Part shown: positions 16,325 to 24,851 of the stretch, one piece after another
Numbering within the stretch: position 1 is the stretch's first letter
How the letters are laid out: every line of letters begins with the position of its first letter
Source: an uncultured Flaviramulus sp.
GTDB lineage: Bacteria > Bacteroidota > Bacteroidia > Flavobacteriales > Flavobacteriaceae
Length of the DNA stretch: 64,000 nucleotides
Reading direction: 5' to 3'
Assembly: GCA_947495125.1 (NCBI GenBank)
Contig: CANLXL010000009.1
Span: 1 to 64,000 of the forward strand
Program-made: the position numbers and the translations under genes
The notes under the pieces: model-generated
What the model was told of the DNA's origin: nothing
Seen by the model: the letters and a program-made list of their open reading frames with translations, nothing else
The model's database searches: none

Positions 16325-16518
16325 ACAACTGATGTATATTGTTCTCGATAAAGATACTTCAACCGATTAATTTTATTAAGAAGTTTTATGGCCCGGTATT
16401 CAGAAATATCACTTAATGCCGAATCTGTTTGACGATAATTATAAGCTTGCTCAACAAGTTGTTTATACTGTATGAAGAGTTTGACCTGATTACTTTTTAT
16501 AATATCAATTCTGTCCAT
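16321..16518 (-). CDS. Small helical hypothetical protein (65 aa)
   Basis: This 65-residue frame predicts mostly helix (QYKQLVEQAYNYRQTDSALS, then YRAIKLLNKINRLKYLY) and has no membrane segment. The central pattern resembles short flavobacterial proteins of the Lacal_2735 type, but the similarity is loose and from memory. Its stop overlaps the convergent DUF1579-like gene by 4 bp. Function is unknown. Confidence 0.5.
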   Translation of the reverse strand: MDRIDIIKSNQVKLFIQYKQLVEQAYNYRQTDSALSDISEYRAIKLLNKINRLKYLYREQYTSVV

Positions 16519-16596
16519 TTAATTTCTAAATGCTAAGAGATTAAATATACATAATTTTATGTTAAAATAAAAGTTAAGTCTATGTTTTTTAATAAG

Positions 16597-17301
16597 TTAA
16601 TCCTGAAGTGCAAAAACTTTTTTCAACAAATCTGTTGTTCTTGAAGAGAACTTTGTTCTGATATCTTTTTCTTCAACAGCGATCATAGTATATACGCCTT
16701 TTAGTGCTTCTGTGGTAACATAATCTGTTAAGTCCGGATTTACATTGTTAGTAAAAGGAAGTGCATTGTATTTATTAATGAGATTTTTCCAAATTTGATC
16801 CGCTCCAACCTTACTAAAAGAGTTCTTAATAACAGGATTAAATTTAGCATATAGTGCCGTTTCAGTTTTACTGGTTAAATACTGTGTTGCGGCATTATCT
16901 TGTCCCAAAAGAATATTTTTAGCATCGGCAAAGGTTATGCCTTTTACAGCATCAATAAATATTGGTGTTGCTTCTTTTACGGCATCTTCGGCCGCTCTGT
17001 TTAACACTTTTAGGCCTTCATCAGCTAATTTGTTCAAGCCTATATCTCTAAGGGCCTTATCGACTTTGTGAAGCTCTTCGGGTAATAAGATTTTAACCAA
17101 TTCGTTTTTAAAAAAGCCGTCAGTTTGAGTTAATTTACTAACTTGTTTATCAATACCAAAATCCAGAGCTTGTCTTAGTCCGGAAGCAATTTCAGTATTG
17201 CTGATACCTCCACCTTGCGGGAGTTGATTTACAACCTGCTGCAATTCGGCACATGAAGAAAGGTTAAAAACGAGAATTAAAACTAAGATTTTACGGATCA
17301 T
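16597..17301 (-). CDS. DUF4197 lipoprotein
   Basis: This 234-residue protein has lipobox LSSCA at the N-terminus and is predicted to be periplasmic and membrane-anchored. The mature part is all-alpha with the DUF4197 patterns GLRQALDFGIDKQVSKL, LPEELHKVDKALRDIGL, FADAKNILLGQDNAATQYL and NKYNALPFTN. The family is common in Proteobacteria and Bacteroidota but lacks a defined role. It is divergent from the MBL-fold gene. Confidence 0.85.
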   Translation of the reverse strand: MIRKILVLILVFNLSSCAELQQVVNQLPQGGGISNTEIASGLRQALDFGIDKQVSKLTQTDGFFKNELVKILLPEELHKVDKALRDIGLNKLADEGLKVLNRAAEDAVKEATPIFIDAVKGITFADAKNILLGQDNAATQYLTSKTETALYAKFNPVIKNSFSKVGADQIWKNLINKYNALPFTNNVNPDLTDYVTTEALKGVYTMIAVEEKDIRTKFSSRTTDLLKKVFALQD

Positions 17302-17344
17302 GATTTTGGGTTTTTATATATTTAACAAAAATAGATATTATCCA

Positions 17345-18295
17345 ATGAAATCATTTCAACTTTTATGCCTAATATTTTATTTGACGATTTTCGGTTGTAA
17401 TTCTAAGGAGAAAGTTGAAAATGAAATCATCACTTCAAATCAGTATATAACAGTTTTAGGCACTGCTCAGGATGCTGGTTTTCCACAAATCGATTGTGAT
17501 AAGGAATGCTGTAAATCATTTTATAATGGCACAGAATCAAAAAAACTAGTATCCTGTTTGGGGTTGGTCGACATAGCTTCTAACAAAAAGTGGCTGTTTG
17601 ACGCAACTCCAGATATATCGCAGCAAATTCGAAACTTAAAAACGAAGCGTTTGGATAATAGCAAACTCGTTGACGGCATATTTTTAACCCATGCGCATAT
17701 AGGGCATTATACGGGTTTAATGTATCTTGGAAGAGAGGCTTTAGGGGCTAATAATGTTCCCGTTTATGCTATGCCCAAAATGAAAACCTACCTGGAGCAA
17801 AATGGGCCATGGAGCCAGTTGGTAAGTTTAAAAAATATTGAGTTAAGGAAGCTTCGAAAAGATTCGATAATCAGCTTGAATAATCATTTAAATGTCACTC
17901 CATTTTTAGTACCGCATCGCGATGAATATTCAGAAACAGTGGGTTATAAAATTGAAGGAAAAAATAAATCGGCGTTGTTTATTCCGGATATCGATAAATG
18001 GCATGTTTGGAATAAAAATATTATTGAAGAGGTTAAAAAGGTGGATTATGCGTTTTTGGATGCTTCTTTTTTTAGAGATGGTGAATTGAAACGAGATATG
18101 AGTAAAATTCCGCATCCCTTTACCTCAGAAACCACAACACTGTTTGAAAACGAAACTGTCGAAACAAAAAATAAAATCTATTTTATTCACTTTAACCATA
18201 CGAATCCAACCATAAAGGATTCACACCATTTGAAAGATAGTATTCAAAATTTGGGATTTCATTTTGTCAAAGAAGGTGATGTTTATAGCTTGTAA
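17345..18295 (+). CDS. MBL-fold metallohydrolase lipoprotein (PqqB-like)
   Basis: This is a 316-residue protein. A start at ATG 17345 gives a lipoprotein signal with box TIFGC. An in-frame start at 17300 would precede this signal and is rejected. The domain has the metal motif THAHIGHYTG (a HxHxGH variant of the usual HxHxDH), a downstream HRDEYSETVGY, the DID motif in FIPDIDKWHVW, and FIHFNHTNP near the end. These are features of the PqqB/PhnP-like branch of the metallo-beta-lactamase superfamily. An early CDKECC cysteine cluster is seen, as in PqqB-like zinc sites. The substrate is unknown and no pqq genes are nearby. Confidence 0.82.
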   Translation: MKSFQLLCLIFYLTIFGCNSKEKVENEIITSNQYITVLGTAQDAGFPQIDCDKECCKSFYNGTESKKLVSCLGLVDIASNKKWLFDATPDISQQIRNLKTKRLDNSKLVDGIFLTHAHIGHYTGLMYLGREALGANNVPVYAMPKMKTYLEQNGPWSQLVSLKNIELRKLRKDSIISLNNHLNVTPFLVPHRDEYSETVGYKIEGKNKSALFIPDIDKWHVWNKNIIEEVKKVDYAFLDASFFRDGELKRDMSKIPHPFTSETTTLFENETVETKNKIYFIHFNHTNPTIKDSHHLKDSIQNLGFHFVKEGDVYSL

Positions 18296-18321
18296 ACTCT
18301 ATCTTGTATGGTGTAAAAAAT

Positions 18322-18348
18322 GAAGACACCCGAGAGTAAGGTGTCTTC
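18322..18348 (+). terminator. Hairpin after MBL gene
   Basis: GAAGACACC and GGTGTCTTC form a perfect 9-bp stem with a 9-nt loop, 27 bp after the MBL-fold stop. Only a short T-containing tail follows, so the terminator is plausible but not strong. Confidence 0.6.
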
Positions 18349-18553
18349 TATTAAACAACATTAAATCTATCAACATGTTCAAAGGTGTTTCCTTTTTGAT
18401 ATAATTATAGGACACGGTTCATCAAAAGAAGTCACAGTTTTATATGGAAAACTATAATTCATAAGACAACAAACTTTATAAAATACCATATAAATGAGGT
18501 GTTTTTTTGAATATTCCGTAAATTTACAGCTTAAAAACTAAGTTTATTTAAGA

Positions 18554-21500
18554 ATGAATCAAATACCTCCATATAAGCCAAAGCATAAAGTTCGTATCGT
18601 AACGGCTGCATCACTTTTTGATGGACATGATGCTTCCATAAATATTATGCGACGTATTATACAAGCTACAGGTGTCGAAGTGATTCATTTGGGGCATGAT
18701 AGAAGTGTTCAGGAAGTCGTAAATACAGCGATTCAAGAAGATGTCAATGCGATTTGTTTAACCTCTTACCAAGGCGGGCATAATGAGTATTTTAAATATA
18801 TGTTCGATTTACTTAAAGAACGAGGAGCGGGACATATAAAGATTTTTGGTGGTGGCGGTGGCGTTATTTTACCTTCTGAGATCAAAGCGCTAATGGATTA
18901 TGGCATTTCACGTATTTACTCACCGGACGATGGCCGTGAAATGGGACTGCAGGGAATGATAAACGACTTGGTAAAACAATCGGATTTTGCTATTGGAGAT
19001 TCTTTAAATATTAAAGTTGACGAGCTTTCAAATAAAAACCCAATGGATATTGCCAGAGTGATTTCGTCCTCTGAAAATTTTCCGGATATTGCTAAAGCTA
19101 CATTACAAGCTATTCATGATAAAAATAAAACTTCAAAGACACCGGTATTGGGTATTACCGGGACGGGAGGTGCCGGAAAATCGAGTCTGGTGGACGAATT
19201 GGTGCGTCGGTTTCTAATTGATTTTCCCAAAAAAACAGTTGGAATAATATCTGTTGATCCTTCAAAGCGGAAAACGGGCGGGGCGCTTTTAGGAGATAGA
19301 ATTAGAATGAATGCCATTAACGTTCCAAGAGTTTATATGCGCAGTTTGGCAACACGACAGTCCAATTTGGCATTGTCAAAATATGTTAACGAGGCGGTTG
19401 AAGTTCTAAAAGCAGCTGAATATGATTTGATTATTTTGGAAACTTCCGGAATTGGTCAAAGTGACACAGAGATTATAGAACATTCTGATGTATCCTTGTA
19501 TGTGATGACACCGGAATTTGGAGCCGCAACACAATTGGAAAAAATTGATATGTTGGATTTTGCTGATTTGGTGGCCATTAATAAGTTCGATAAACGAGGA
19601 GCTTTGGATGCCTTAAGGGATGTGAAAAAGCAATACATGCGTAACAATAACCTTTGGGATACGCCACAGGATCAGTTACCTGTATTTGGAACCATTGCGT
19701 CACAGTTTAACGATCCGGGAATGAATACACTTTATAGATCGGTTATGGATGTATTGGTTGAAAGGAGTGATGCAGATTTAAAATCGACCTTTCATATTTC
19801 TGATGAAATGAGTGAGAAGACTTTCGTTATACCACCGTCGAGAACACGTTATCTATCAGAAATTGCCGAGAACATCCGTAGGTATACTAAAACGGCGAAT
19901 GAACAAGTTAATGTGGCGCAAAACCTCTATGGGATTTATAAGACGATTTGTTCTGTTGCCGATGTCACATCGAATACAGTCGACAGGTCTTTTATGCTAA
20001 AATCCGGGCTAGATACGGAAGAGATTCTTCTGCAAACTCAGAATGATAAAAAAGATTTTATAAAACTGTTAATTACCGAATTCGACCGTGTTAAACGGGA
20101 TCTTAGCCCTAATAATTGGGATGTGATTTCGGGATGGAATGAAAAGGTTGCGACCTACAAAAATCCGGTTTATTCGTTTAAAGTAAGAGATAAAGACATT
20201 AAGATAGATACACACACCGAGTCACTGTCTCATATACAAATTCCTAAAGTCGCTTTGCCAAAATATCAAGCATGGGGCGACATTTTATTGTGGTGCTTAC
20301 AAGAAAATGTTCCTGGCGAGTTTCCTTATACTTCCGGATTATACCCTTTTAAGCGAACTGGAGAAGACCCGGCACGCATGTTTGCGGGAGAAGGTGGCCC
20401 CGAGCGTACCAATCGACGTTTTCATTATGTAAGTATGGGGTTGCCGGCAAAGCGACTATCTACCGCTTTTGACAGTGTAACACTTTATGGTAATGACCCG
20501 GATTATCGCCCGGATATTTATGGTAAAATCGGAAATGCAGGTGTATCCATTTGCTGTTTGGACGATGCTAAAAAGTTGTATTCCGGTTTTAATCTGGCCG
20601 ATGTCCTTACTTCGGTGAGTATGACTATTAATGGTCCGGCACCAATGTTATTAGGATTTTTTATGAATGCTGCTATTGATCAGCAATGTGAAATCTATAT
20701 CAAAGAAAATGGATTAGAAAAAGACGTAGAAACAAAAATAGCTGGGCTTTATAAGAATCATGTTCGCCCTATTTATTATGGTGATTTACCTGAAGGAAAT
20801 GATGGTTTAGGGTTAATGCTTTTAGGAGTGACGGGAGATCAAGTATTACCAACAAATATATACCAGAGTATCAAAGAGAAAACTATAGCGCAGGTTCGCG
20901 GTACTGTTCAAGCTGATATATTAAAAGAAGACCAAGCGCAGAATACCTGTATTTTTTCAACAGAATTTGCATTACGACTCATGGGGGATGTGCAGGAATA
21001 TTTTATTGATCATAATGTACGCAATTTTTATTCGGTGTCTATTTCCGGATATCATATTGCTGAAGCTGGTGCGAACCCTATTTCTCAATTGGCATTTACA
21101 TTATCCAATGGCTTTACTTATGTAGAGTATTACTTAAGCAGAGGTATGGATATTAATAAGTTCGGACCAAATTTATCGTTCTTTTTCTCCAATGGTATCG
21201 ACCCGGAATATGCCGTTATAGGTCGTGTAGCGCGAAAAATTTGGGCAAAAGCTATGAAGTATAAATATGGAGCAAATTCCAGGGCACAAATGCTGAAGTA
21301 CCATATTCAAACTTCTGGACGCAGTTTACATGCACAAGAGATAGATTTTAATGATATAAGAACTACACTTCAGGCTTTATATGCGATTTATGACAATTGT
21401 AACTCATTGCATACGAATGCTTATGACGAAGCCATTACAACACCAACTGAAGAATCGGTTCGTCGCGCTATGGCCATTCAATTAATTATTAACAAAGAGT

Positions 21501-21991
21501 TGGGGCTTGCGAAAAATGAAAACCCAATTCAAGGCGCTTTTATCATTGAAGAATTAACAGATCTAGTGGAAGAAGCCGTACTTATGGAGTTTGATAGAAT
21601 TACGGAGCGTGGTGGTGTACTGGGAGCCATGGAAACCATGTATCAACGTTCCAAAATTCAAGAAGAGAGCTTGTATTATGAAACCTTAAAGCACAATGGT
21701 GATTTTCCAATTATAGGTGTCAATACATTTTTAAGTAGTAAAGGTTCACCGACTGTTATTCCCAAGGAAGTAATTCGTGCAACTGAGGAAGAAAAGCAAC
21801 ATCAAATAGTAACTCTGGAAAACCTTCACAAGAGAAATGATACAGAGGTTTTATTAAAAGATTTACAAAATAAAGCCATCAATAATGAAAATATTTTTGA
21901 ATCTTTAATGGAGGCTTGTAAAGTATGCTCTTTGGGTGAAATAACTTCAGCATTGTTTGAGGTAGGAGGGCAGTACCGCCGAAATATGTAA
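18554..21991 (+). CDS. icmF: Fused acyl-CoA mutase with G-protein chaperone (IcmF, isobutyryl-CoA mutase type)
   Basis: This 1145-residue single-chain enzyme has three parts. Residues 10-145 form the B12-binding domain ([12 protein letters not shown] with His25, and a glycine-rich [11 protein letters not shown]). Residues 195-420 form a MeaB-type GTPase with P-loop GTGGAGKS (203-210), ETSGIGQSD and base-specificity NKFD (343-346). From about 560 on lies the TIM-barrel mutase domain ([34 protein letters not shown]). The order B12-GTPase-mutase is that of IcmF, which interconverts isobutyryl- and butyryl-CoA and may act on related branched acyl-CoAs. The self-contained chaperone ejects damaged cofactor. 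Conventional methylmalonyl-CoA mutase lacks this fusion. Confidence 0.93.
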   Translation: MNQIPPYKPKHKVRIVTAASLFDGHDASINIMRRIIQATGVEVIHLGHDRSVQEVVNTAIQEDVNAICLTSYQGGHNEYFKYMFDLLKERGAGHIKIFGGGGGVILPSEIKALMDYGISRIYSPDDGREMGLQGMINDLVKQSDFAIGDSLNIKVDELSNKNPMDIARVISSSENFPDIAKATLQAIHDKNKTSKTPVLGITGTGGAGKSSLVDELVRRFLIDFPKKTVGIISVDPSKRKTGGALLGDRIRMNAINVPRVYMRSLATRQSNLALSKYVNEAVEVLKAAEYDLIILETSGIGQSDTEIIEHSDVSLYVMTPEFGAATQLEKIDMLDFADLVAINKFDKRGALDALRDVKKQYMRNNNLWDTPQDQLPVFGTIASQFNDPGMNTLYRSVMDVLVERSDADLKSTFHISDEMSEKTFVIPPSRTRYLSEIAENIRRYTKTANEQVNVAQNLYGIYKTICSVADVTSNTVDRSFMLKSGLDTEEILLQTQNDKKDFIKLLITEFDRVKRDLSPNNWDVISGWNEKVATYKNPVYSFKVRDKDIKIDTHTESLSHIQIPKVALPKYQAWGDILLWCLQENVPGEFPYTSGLYPFKRTGEDPARMFAGEGGPERTNRRFHYVSMGLPAKRLSTAFDSVTLYGNDPDYRPDIYGKIGNAGVSICCLDDAKKLYSGFNLADVLTSVSMTINGPAPMLLGFFMNAAIDQQCEIYIKENGLEKDVETKIAGLYKNHVRPIYYGDLPEGNDGLGLMLLGVTGDQVLPTNIYQSIKEKTIAQVRGTVQADILKEDQAQNTCIFSTEFALRLMGDVQEYFIDHNVRNFYSVSISGYHIAEAGANPISQLAFTLSNGFTYVEYYLSRGMDINKFGPNLSFFFSNGIDPEYAVIGRVARKIWAKAMKYKYGANSRAQMLKYHIQTSGRSLHAQEIDFNDIRTTLQALYAIYDNCNSLHTNAYDEAITTPTEESVRRAMAIQLIINKELGLAKNENPIQGAFIIEELTDLVEEAVLMEFDRITERGGVLGAMETMYQRSKIQEESLYYETLKHNGDFPIIGVNTFLSSKGSPTVIPKEVIRATEEEKQHQIVTLENLHKRNDTEVLLKDLQNKAINNENIFESLMEACKVCSLGEITSALFEVGGQYRRNM

Positions 21992-21997
21992 GCAGAG

Positions 21998-22089
21998 AAC
22001 CACTTTTTGTTTTTCAAAAAGTGTGTGAATCGCTTATGCTGAGCGCAGTCGAAGTATCTCAAGACAACCACTTTTTGTTTTTTCAAAAG
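21998..22089. repeat. Duplicated short repeat flanking a CTTCGACTGCGCTCAGC-type element
   Basis: AACCACTTTTTGTTTTTCAAAA occurs twice (from 21998 and from 22066; here described as a 22-23 bp direct repeat). Between the copies lies GCTGAGCGCAGTCGAAG (22038-22054), a motif I recognise as widely dispersed in Flavobacteriaceae intergenic DNA. No transposase is present. It lies just after the icmF stop. Confidence 0.6.
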
Positions 22090-22246
22090 GAGAGGAGAAG
22101 ACCTTTCTTTGAATTCTTGAATATATTTAACCAAAATATTCTAAATTATTTATTGAAATCATATAAAACGATACCATTATTTTTTAAATTTAAATCGCCG
22201 CATTTTTTATGTAAAGCACTATATTTGTGTAAGAAAAATATCTCAC

Positions 22247-22828
22247 ATGTCCGGATCAATCTATAATAACCTTTTTAGCATAGTTTTATTGAACTCTATT
22301 GTTAAGTTGCCCAAGCCTCTTAATAAATATCTTTCTCAAAGAATAGTGACCAAGCATTTTAAAAAAGGAGAGTTTATTGTTGTCAATGGAGAGCAGTCTG
22401 ATAGAATATACATTATCAGAAAGGGATTGGTAAGAGGCTTTTTTAATTACGATAATAACGAAATAACAACTTGGGCAAGTGTAGATAACGAAATGGTCAC
22501 ATCCATTTCAGGTTTTTTTAGAAAGGAGCCTGCGTTAGAGAATATTCAATGCGTAGAAGATACATTCACAGAGAGCTTAAGTTACAGTGATTTACACTTT
22601 GCTATAGAAAACTATAAAGAAATGGCCAGGTTATATCGGGTTCTGATTGAACAATATTACATAGAAGCTGAATATCGCGCTTTTACGGCTAGAATACCAA
22701 TAGCAAAAGATCGATATGCCTATTTTAAGGAAAATGGCAATTCTGAAATTTTTAATCGTTTACCGAAAAAGTATTTAGCATCTTTACTCAACATGCGACC
22801 GGAAACATTATCACGATTAGAGTCTTGA
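22247..22828 (+). CDS. Crp/Fnr-family regulator
   Basis: This 193-residue protein has an N-terminal cyclic-nucleotide-binding-like beta-roll (FKKGEFIVVNGEQSDRIYIIRKGLVRGFF) and a dimerisation helix near residues 110-140. It ends in a short region, LPKKYLASLLNMRPETLSRLES, which matches the recognition helix of Bacteroidota Crp-like proteins. The C-terminal wing is short, as is usual in this group. The ligand is unlikely to be cAMP, because the phosphate-binding RxA motif is not seen. No operon partner is apparent. A terminator follows after about 180 bp. Confidence 0.88.
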   Translation: MSGSIYNNLFSIVLLNSIVKLPKPLNKYLSQRIVTKHFKKGEFIVVNGEQSDRIYIIRKGLVRGFFNYDNNEITTWASVDNEMVTSISGFFRKEPALENIQCVEDTFTESLSYSDLHFAIENYKEMARLYRVLIEQYYIEAEYRAFTARIPIAKDRYAYFKENGNSEIFNRLPKKYLASLLNMRPETLSRLES

Positions 22829-23007
22829 ATTCCTAATTAATTTATGTGCGCGTTGACATATGTCAAATGGACAACCTCTTTTTTTCAATTTTTATCTTCT
22901 ATAAAATTATATTTGGTAGATATATTGATTTTGTAAACACTATTATGATTAATAGCTAATGTCCTTATTGGATATTATGATGCTTTATAAAATTACCGTC
23001 TCTCAGC

Positions 23008-23040
23008 AAAACACATCTTTTTGGATGTGTTTCGTTTTTT
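23008..23040 (+). terminator. Rho-independent terminator upstream of metallothionein-like gene
   Basis: AAACACATC (23008-23016) pairs with GATGTGTTT (23024-23032), followed by CGTTTTTT. It ends + strand transcription before the peptide/SigZ pair. In the preceding 22829-23007 I see no convincing gene. Confidence 0.8.
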
Positions 23041-23063
23041 ATACCATTCTGACCAATAATTTT

Positions 23064-23071
23064 TACTTTTG
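23064..23071 (+). promoter_or_regulatory. Candidate -7 box of the metallothionein-like/sigZ unit
   Basis: TACTTTTG matches TAnnTTTG directly after the terminator. It would give an AT-rich leader of roughly 90 nt before the peptide ATG. No TTG is found at the usual distance, so an alternative sigma or activator might be involved. Confidence 0.45.
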
Positions 23072-23168
23072 TAGATGTGTTATTTGAAGTAGAACTCAAT
23101 AAAATGTTTAAAAATGCATCTTTTTGAGAGCTTTTGAGTCTAATAGATATAACATAAAAATAGAAGTC

Positions 23169-23270
23169 ATGAAGAATAAAGAATGCACTTGCACTTGCGA
23201 AGGTTGTGCAAATGGTCAATGTCAAAACTGTACCTGCGAAAGCTGTACATGCAGCGGTTGTAATTGTTAG
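23169..23270 (+). CDS. Metallothionein-like cysteine-rich peptide (33 aa)
   Basis: ATG 23169 to TAG 23268-23270 encodes 33 residues, of which 11 are cysteines: positions 6, 8, 10, 13, 18, 21, 23, 26, 28, 31 and 33. The chain is a series of CxC and CxxC units (KECTCTCEGC, then CQNCTCESCTCSGCNC), with no aromatic residues and no signal peptide, which is the signature of a soft-metal thiolate cluster. Eleven thiolates could hold a small Zn, Cu or Cd cluster. It is shorter than the classical bacterial SmtA/BmtA proteins and lacks their histidines. It lies 74 bp upstream of a SigZ-type sigma factor in the same orientation, so the two are probably co-transcribed. Confidence 0.8.
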   Translation: MKNKECTCTCEGCANGQCQNCTCESCTCSGCNC

Positions 23271-23289
23271 TAAAATATAAAGACTAATT

Positions 23290-23331
23290 AAGTGCAAATG
23301 AAAGGTTTGAGTAAATTTTTCATTTGTGCTT
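23290..23331 (+). other. Intercistronic hairpin between peptide gene and sigZ
   Basis: AAGTGCAAATGAAA (23290-23303) and TTTCATTTGTGCTT (23318-23331) form a 14-bp stem with two G-U pairs and a 14-nt loop. No U-run follows, so it is not an ordinary terminator. It ends 13 nt before the sigZ ATG and could shield its ribosome entry or stabilise the upstream message. Confidence 0.6.
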
Positions 23332-23344
23332 TAAATGGTATACA

Positions 23345-23884
23345 ATGACAACTCAGAATATTTGGATAACATATAACCGGGATGTTAAGCAATTTATTAG
23401 TTCTAAAGTTAAGAATGAAGATATTGCTAATGACCTCCTTCAAGAAACGTTTATTAAAATCCATACAAAACTTGATACGCTTAGAGATCATTCCAAACTT
23501 AAATCATGGGTGTTTACTATTGCCCGCAATATGGTTTTAGACTTTTTTAAGAACACTGCGAATACCCGGGAAATGTTTGAAACGGATTTGATATTTGAAG
23601 ATGAATGCAATACTCATGATGAAAAGGATTGCTTAAAAGGTATTATAAAAAGCTTACCTAAAAAATATAGAGATCCATTATTTTTAGCAGATATTAAGGG
23701 GCTAAAACAAGCAGAGGTTGCGAAAACTTTAAATCTACAACTACCAACTGCCAAATCTAGAATACAACGTGCAAGAAAATTAATAGCACAAGGTTATATG
23801 GAGTGCTGTGACTTTAAAATGAACCAGAACGGACATTTAATAGGTGAAGTTAAAGATAAAGAAGATTGCAAGGTATGTAGTTAA
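23345..23884 (+). CDS. sigZ: SigZ-type ECF sigma factor with cysteine-rich tail
   Basis: This is a 179-residue protein. Region 2 spans about 8-70 (DIANDLLQETFIKIHTKLDT, LKSWVFTIARNMVLDFFK). Region 4 spans about 97-150 (SLPKKYRDPLFLADIKGLKQ, AEVAKTLNLQLPTAKSRIQR). After region 4 a tail of about 30 residues carries four cysteines (MECCDFKMNQNGHLIGEV, then EDCKVCS). In SigZ proteins such a C-terminal Cys pattern is usual and may bind metal or sense redox. No anti-sigma factor gene is adjacent. Start ATG 23345 is chosen over 23324, which lies inside the upstream hairpin. The preceding gene encodes an 11-Cys peptide. Confidence 0.9.
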   Translation: MTTQNIWITYNRDVKQFISSKVKNEDIANDLLQETFIKIHTKLDTLRDHSKLKSWVFTIARNMVLDFFKNTANTREMFETDLIFEDECNTHDEKDCLKGIIKSLPKKYRDPLFLADIKGLKQAEVAKTLNLQLPTAKSRIQRARKLIAQGYMECCDFKMNQNGHLIGEVKDKEDCKVCS

Positions 23885-23887
23885 CAT

Positions 23888-24283
23888 TTACAATGTTAAT
23901 AACCAATGGCGCTGTAACTTCTTAAACTTCTTTAATTCATTACGCAGAATAGGAAGAAAATCTTTTCCATTGCTATGAGATCGCTCCAGGCGGTATGAAT
24001 TCTTATAAAGCATATTGGTAAGCCGTTTTAGCGAATCTATATGCTTGTATTTTCTATCTGAAAAACGTTCCTTCTCTGCATTGACAATTTCCGGAACCAA
24101 TGACACCGATTGCTGAATAATATCACCGGTAAAATAAATATTTGCATCTTCCGAACCGTCTTCCCTTAACGCCGATAAATCATAATTTAGATACGATGAT
24201 ATGTTTTGCGAGAGGGCAAAAATATCCAAGGCCTTTTTATAAACCGGTAATTCCGATAGGTTTGGTGGGGTATTCATTAACAT
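23888..24283 (-). CDS. Helical hypothetical protein (131 aa)
   Basis: This 131-residue protein with no signal peptide or membrane segment is rich in predicted helix and charged residues (LPVYKKALDIFALSQNISS, then a basic C-terminus with NELKKFKKLQRHWLL). The arrangement recalls four-helix-bundle proteins related to the 23S rRNA intervening-sequence family, but this is only a resemblance. Its stop lies 3 bp from the convergent sigZ gene. Alternative starts are 24283 and 24277. Confidence 0.6.
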   Translation of the reverse strand: MLMNTPPNLSELPVYKKALDIFALSQNISSYLNYDLSALREDGSEDANIYFTGDIIQQSVSLVPEIVNAEKERFSDRKYKHIDSLKRLTNMLYKNSYRLERSHSNGKDFLPILRNELKKFKKLQRHWLLTL

Positions 24284-24405
24284 CTCCTTTTTTCTTAAGC
24301 ATTTTTATCAAAATTACATACAAGAACTTAGATACAACTTTAGGTTTTAAGGTAAAATCGTATATTTGCTTTAAAAGTTAATGTATTATAGTTAAATTTC
24401 TTTAA

Positions 24406-24846
24406 ATGAAAATTGATAGCCTTAATAGTAAGATTTTGAAGTGTTTACAACAAAATGCAAGACAGTCTAATGCTGAAATTGGACGACAGGTTGGTATAAG
24501 TTCTCCAGCCGTCTCAGAGCGTATTAAAAAGATGGAAGATTTCGGTGTTATTGAAAATTATCGAGCTATTGTATCTCCTTTTGAAATAGGATATCAGTTA
24601 AAGGCCATTATTACTTTAAGGGCATTTATGGGGAAATTAAAACCTTTTTTGGTGAAGGTAAAGACCTATGATGAGGTCATCAATTGTTATCGGATTACCG
24701 GTGACGAAAACATCGTTATGGAGGTCGTTTTAAAAGACCATAACCATTTAGAAGCGTTTATAGATCAGCTTATTATTTATGGAGAATCGAAAACTCAAAT
24801 TGTATTATCGCGTGTGGTCAAACAAAAGGAGGTAAAGCCTATTTAA
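24406..24846 (+). CDS. Lrp/AsnC-family transcriptional regulator
   Basis: This 146-residue protein has an N-terminal winged HTH (LNSKILKCLQQNARQSNAEI, GRQVGISSPAVSERIKKMED) and a RAM ligand domain (residues 65-140) with TGDENIVMEVVLKDHNHLEA, the GD(x)D-like turn where amino acids bind. Members are octameric global or local regulators of amino-acid metabolism. It is convergent with the DJ-1-like gene with only 5 bp between stops. Its target and ligand are not indicated by the neighbours. Confidence 0.92.
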   Translation: MKIDSLNSKILKCLQQNARQSNAEIGRQVGISSPAVSERIKKMEDFGVIENYRAIVSPFEIGYQLKAIITLRAFMGKLKPFLVKVKTYDEVINCYRITGDENIVMEVVLKDHNHLEAFIDQLIIYGESKTQIVLSRVVKQKEVKPI

Positions 24847-24851
24847 TACAT

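Noticed and set aside
22977-23087. 36-residue frame starting MMLYKITVSQQNTSFW before the metallothionein-like gene
   Set aside because: It runs through the terminator hairpin and the -7 box, and its composition is not protein-like.
23888-24283. Anti-sigma factor partner for SigZ
   Set aside because: The convergent 131-aa protein has no membrane helix or zinc anti-sigma motif and is on the other strand.
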